Origin: Trogon surrucura
Lineage: Eukaryota; Chordata; Aves; Trogoniformes; Trogonidae
NCBI GenBank assembly: GCA_020746105.1
Contig: CM036618.1
Span: 92,622,122 to 92,686,121, forward strand
Reading direction: 5' to 3'
DNA length: 64,000 bases
The notes beneath the pieces are model-generated. The model was given only the letters and a program-made list of their open reading frames with translations. It ran no database searches and was not told where the DNA came from. Below are positions 61,601 to 64,000 of this stretch, one piece after another. The translations under genes were made by a program, and so were the position numbers. How positions within the stretch are numbered: position 1 is the stretch's first letter; each line of letters opens with the position of its first letter.

Positions 61601-61855
61601 GGGCTTAAAGCCTGTGTCAGCCCTGCCTTGATCTCCATGTGCACTGCACATCTCTTTTGACTTTGTCAACACAGCAGGCCAGACGCTGTCTCTAATGACA
61701 GGACTGCCTCCTGGGCAGCTGAGCAGAATGGAGCTGAGGTGAGAAATTCCCTCTGGGAGAGATAAATAGATCTCTCCTTCCTGTCCCTTCTCCAGCTGTG
61801 GTTGCTAATGCAAGACAGGGAAGAGCCCTGGGGACAAGGTGAGGGGGATGCTGGT
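55621..61855. other. Unique sequence, no gene recognised
   Basis: Open frames up to 156 codons (58,632-59,102, plus strand) follow a C/T-rich composition and have no domain. No interspersed repeat or RNA gene was recognised. A 127-codon minus-strand frame at 57,807-58,190 is likewise unrecognised. Confidence 0.55.
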
Positions 61856-62136
61856 GAAGAAGAGAGGGAGGAAGGAAGGAAGGGAGGGAGGGAGGGAGGG
61901 AGGGAGGGAGGAAAGGAGGGAGGGAGGGAGGGAGGAAGGAAGGAAGGAAAGGAAGGAAAGGAAGGAAGGAAGGAAAGGAAGGAAAGGAAGGAAAGGAAGG
62001 AAGGAAGGAAGGAAAAGGAAGGAAGGAAGGAAGGAAGGAAGGAAGGAAGGAAGGAAGGAAGGAAGGAAGGAAGGAAGGAAGGAAGGAAGGAAGGAAGGAA
62101 GGAAGGAAGGAAGGAAGGAAGGAAGGAAGGAAGGAA
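61856..62136. repeat. 281-nt uninterrupted purine tract, GGAA/GGGA microsatellite
   Basis: From 61,856 to 62,136 there is not a single pyrimidine on the + strand. The left part is GGGA-type units (about 61,880-61,935), the middle mixes GGAA with GGAAA, and the right part is a long pure run of GGAA units. The open frames seen across it are repeat translation (Lys/Glu/Gly-Arg on +, Pro-Ser-Phe-Leu on -) and are not genes. Long mirror-symmetric purine tracts can form triplex DNA, the GGGA part can form G-quadruplexes, and GGAA is the core word of ETS factors. Length is likely polymorphic and prone to assembly error. Confidence 0.97.
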
Positions 62137-64000
62137 TTTAGAGAGGGGCAAAAGCTGCTTCTCTCACTGTGGTAGAGGTTGCGTTTGACATCAATCAGTA
62201 GCTTGGGGCTGATGAAGGATTTTAATGCCTGACTAGTCAGAGAGCTCTGACCCTATGCACCAAGGCATGACAGGATTTCAGCACCTCGCTTTCGGCATTC
62301 ACTGTGTGAACTCCCTTTGTCCTGGCTCCACAGTGCGTGGTCACGCTTCTTTCTACAACAAAGTTTCCTGTGTGGTCAAATCAGGTCAGGGAACAACACA
62401 GGCTCTCTGGAAACACCTTTCCAAAGCAAGCATACACTGGCGTGACGGTGAGGCTGCCTTTAAGACCATTCCTTGAGAGTCTTGCTCCTTGTCTGAAGGA
62501 ACTCCTGCATACAGTTCATTACTCCTGTATGTGATCCAAGCCTTCCTTGCGACAACATGATGGAGGCACCAGTTAGGGAGTGTGGGCTTGAGCTCCAGCA
62601 CTTTCAACACTTGCGGTCCTGGTTTGAGTGCTTGGAAATGCTGGTCAAGAGGGCATACAAGGGCTTTCATCAGTACAGCCTGAAGGAAGGAAAATGCTGG
62701 CTGCTAGGAACAGAGGAGTAAAATTTCAAAGGGAAGCTCTCTGGGTGGGTCTAAACCAGAGCTGCTCAATTTTGTCACCAGGCCTGACCTTCAGCGAGCC
62801 AACGTGACCCACGAGCGTCCTGCAAGCACCAGCGAAGGAGGGAGTGTGAGGTCCCCCCCGATGGGGTGGGCAGGGTCCGGGAGCCTTGCAGGGGGGAGAT
62901 CATTCCCTGTTGCCCCTGAGGGATGTTACCCACGTCACAAAGGACGTAAGCTCCAAAACCGCTGATAGGAGCCGGGATATTTCTGCATGGAGGAGTGTGC
63001 AGGGGGGAGGTCTGGAAGAATATACAGACTCAGCAGCCCTCCTCCCCCCAGGCCTCCATCTGGGACTCTGCACTGGCCCTGTCCTCAGGGGTCAGGGAGC
63101 TGGCCTCATGGCACTTACTAAGTAAAGGTGGTAGAAACAGGGTGGAAAAGGAGAGGAGGGGATGGTGTGGGGCCGTGGCCTTCCAGAGTTGTAGGAGAGT
63201 GGGTAAGCTGCTTGGAGGCAAGTCCACCAGGAAACAAAGCCCTCCTGCGTAGCTGGGAGTGTTGGTTTGACCCATGAGGACCTCACCTACTTCTGCGGCT
63301 TATTTGGGGCTTCTGAAATCATTGCATATTTCTCAGTGGAGCGTAGGAGGGGGATAGTATTTGTCTCACTCAGTGTTAATGGTGCTACTGACAATAATAA
63401 AACCATATTTAAGCATGGACTCAATTCAATTTTTAGTGTCCCCAAGGTCCTGGCTTTTGTGGACTAGCCATGCAGTTAAAGACTTCTCTTCTACCAGCTA
63501 ATTGATCTTTATTGGACCCTTGGGCAACCTCTCATAGGTGTTATTTTAAATATGCAAACCCAAATGATCCCTATTGCATGCCACCTGAGGTCACTGAAAT
63601 TGCAGCAAGGATGTCTTTGTGTGCTGTGTCCCCTCAGGGAAAACAGCCAGCTTGAGATTCCCCACCGTGAAAAGTGCCATCTTTCTAACTCCCATCAAAG
63701 CAGAGCGAGCCTGATATTCAAGGCTTGCCTTTGGTCTCGGTGTAACTGCCTCTATTTTGCAGGCAAATATTGCCATGCTGGCCCCTGAGTGCTTTCTAAT
63801 GAGGCTGATCCCTTCAGGGGTGAGAGGAGACTGGGTGCCTTCCAAGCTGAGATGTTAATGGGAGTAAGCATATGGTGTATGCGTGTAAATTATAACCCAG
63901 CTATGCGCTAACATGCCGGCACCTTCCTGGCCCTGTTTTCTGGAGTCTCCCTGCTGCCCCAGGGGTGAAGAGCTCCATTCATCGCATAGGCCACCCAGCT
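62137..64000. other. Unique sequence, no gene recognised
   Basis: No exon, RNA gene or repeat was recognised. A short 'cttgggcaacctctc' string near 63,522 recalls MIR but is not followed by the rest of the element. Confidence 0.5.

Noticed and set aside
61666-62188. Long frames of Pro-Ser-Phe-Leu (minus) and Lys-Glu-Gly-Arg (plus) repeats
   Set aside because: They are translations of the GGAA/GGGA microsatellite and not proteins.
63515-63545. MIR-like 'cttgggcaacctctc' string
   Set aside because: Only about 15 bases resemble MIR and the required neighbouring segments are absent.
1-64000. CRISPR arrays, operons, riboswitches, tRNA and rRNA genes
   Set aside because: None of the diagnostic repeats, boxes or structures was seen, and the sequence is vertebrate in character.

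Overview
The window looks like nuclear DNA of a bird (next best guess: another archosaur). The best evidence is a 5'-truncated CR1 LINE at about 28.04-28.29 kb that ends in the ATTCTATGAT-type 3' tail usual for avian CR1. Other repeats are sparse, CpG is rare and there are no bacterial-style gene arrays. The first half reads GC-richer than the second. I recognise no functional protein-coding gene, tRNA, rRNA or other structural RNA gene in the 64 kb. The open frames are short, lie on all frames and lack recognisable domains or convincing splice context, so I treat the window as intergenic or intronic sequence.

Layout. 1-17.8 kb: unique sequence with no recognisable gene and a few possible regulatory patches (8.82-9.10 kb, 15.75-15.79 kb). 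17.8-28.0 kb: an old CR1 remnant, another possible regulatory patch (22.05-22.56 kb), a CT repeat and a T18 run. 28.0-28.3 kb: the younger CR1 tail with a readable ORF2 C-terminus. 28.3-31.7 kb: unique. 31.7-34.8 kb: the most notable object, a decayed Ty3/gypsy (Metaviridae-type) LTR retrotransposon body. It has gag, reverse transcriptase, RNase H and integrase remnants in the canonical order, all on the + strand. A nested insertion of about 0.5 kb splits the integrase, and no LTRs could be recognised. 34.8-55.6 kb: unique sequence with further ancient repeats (three MIR-type SINEs, an L3/reptile-type CR1 3' end and a weak CR1 tail) and three transcription-factor motif clusters (MEF2/E-box, forkhead/homeodomain, GATA). 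55.6-64 kb: unique sequence interrupted by an uninterrupted 281-nt all-purine tract (61,856-62,136).

Nothing here works as an operon or pathway. The biological content is a fossil record of retroelements plus candidate enhancers. The Ty3/gypsy fossil is the best candidate for something not previously catalogued, because such elements are very scarce in birds. Every call was made by reading the sequence, with no database search, and the ancient-repeat calls rest on remembered family features.
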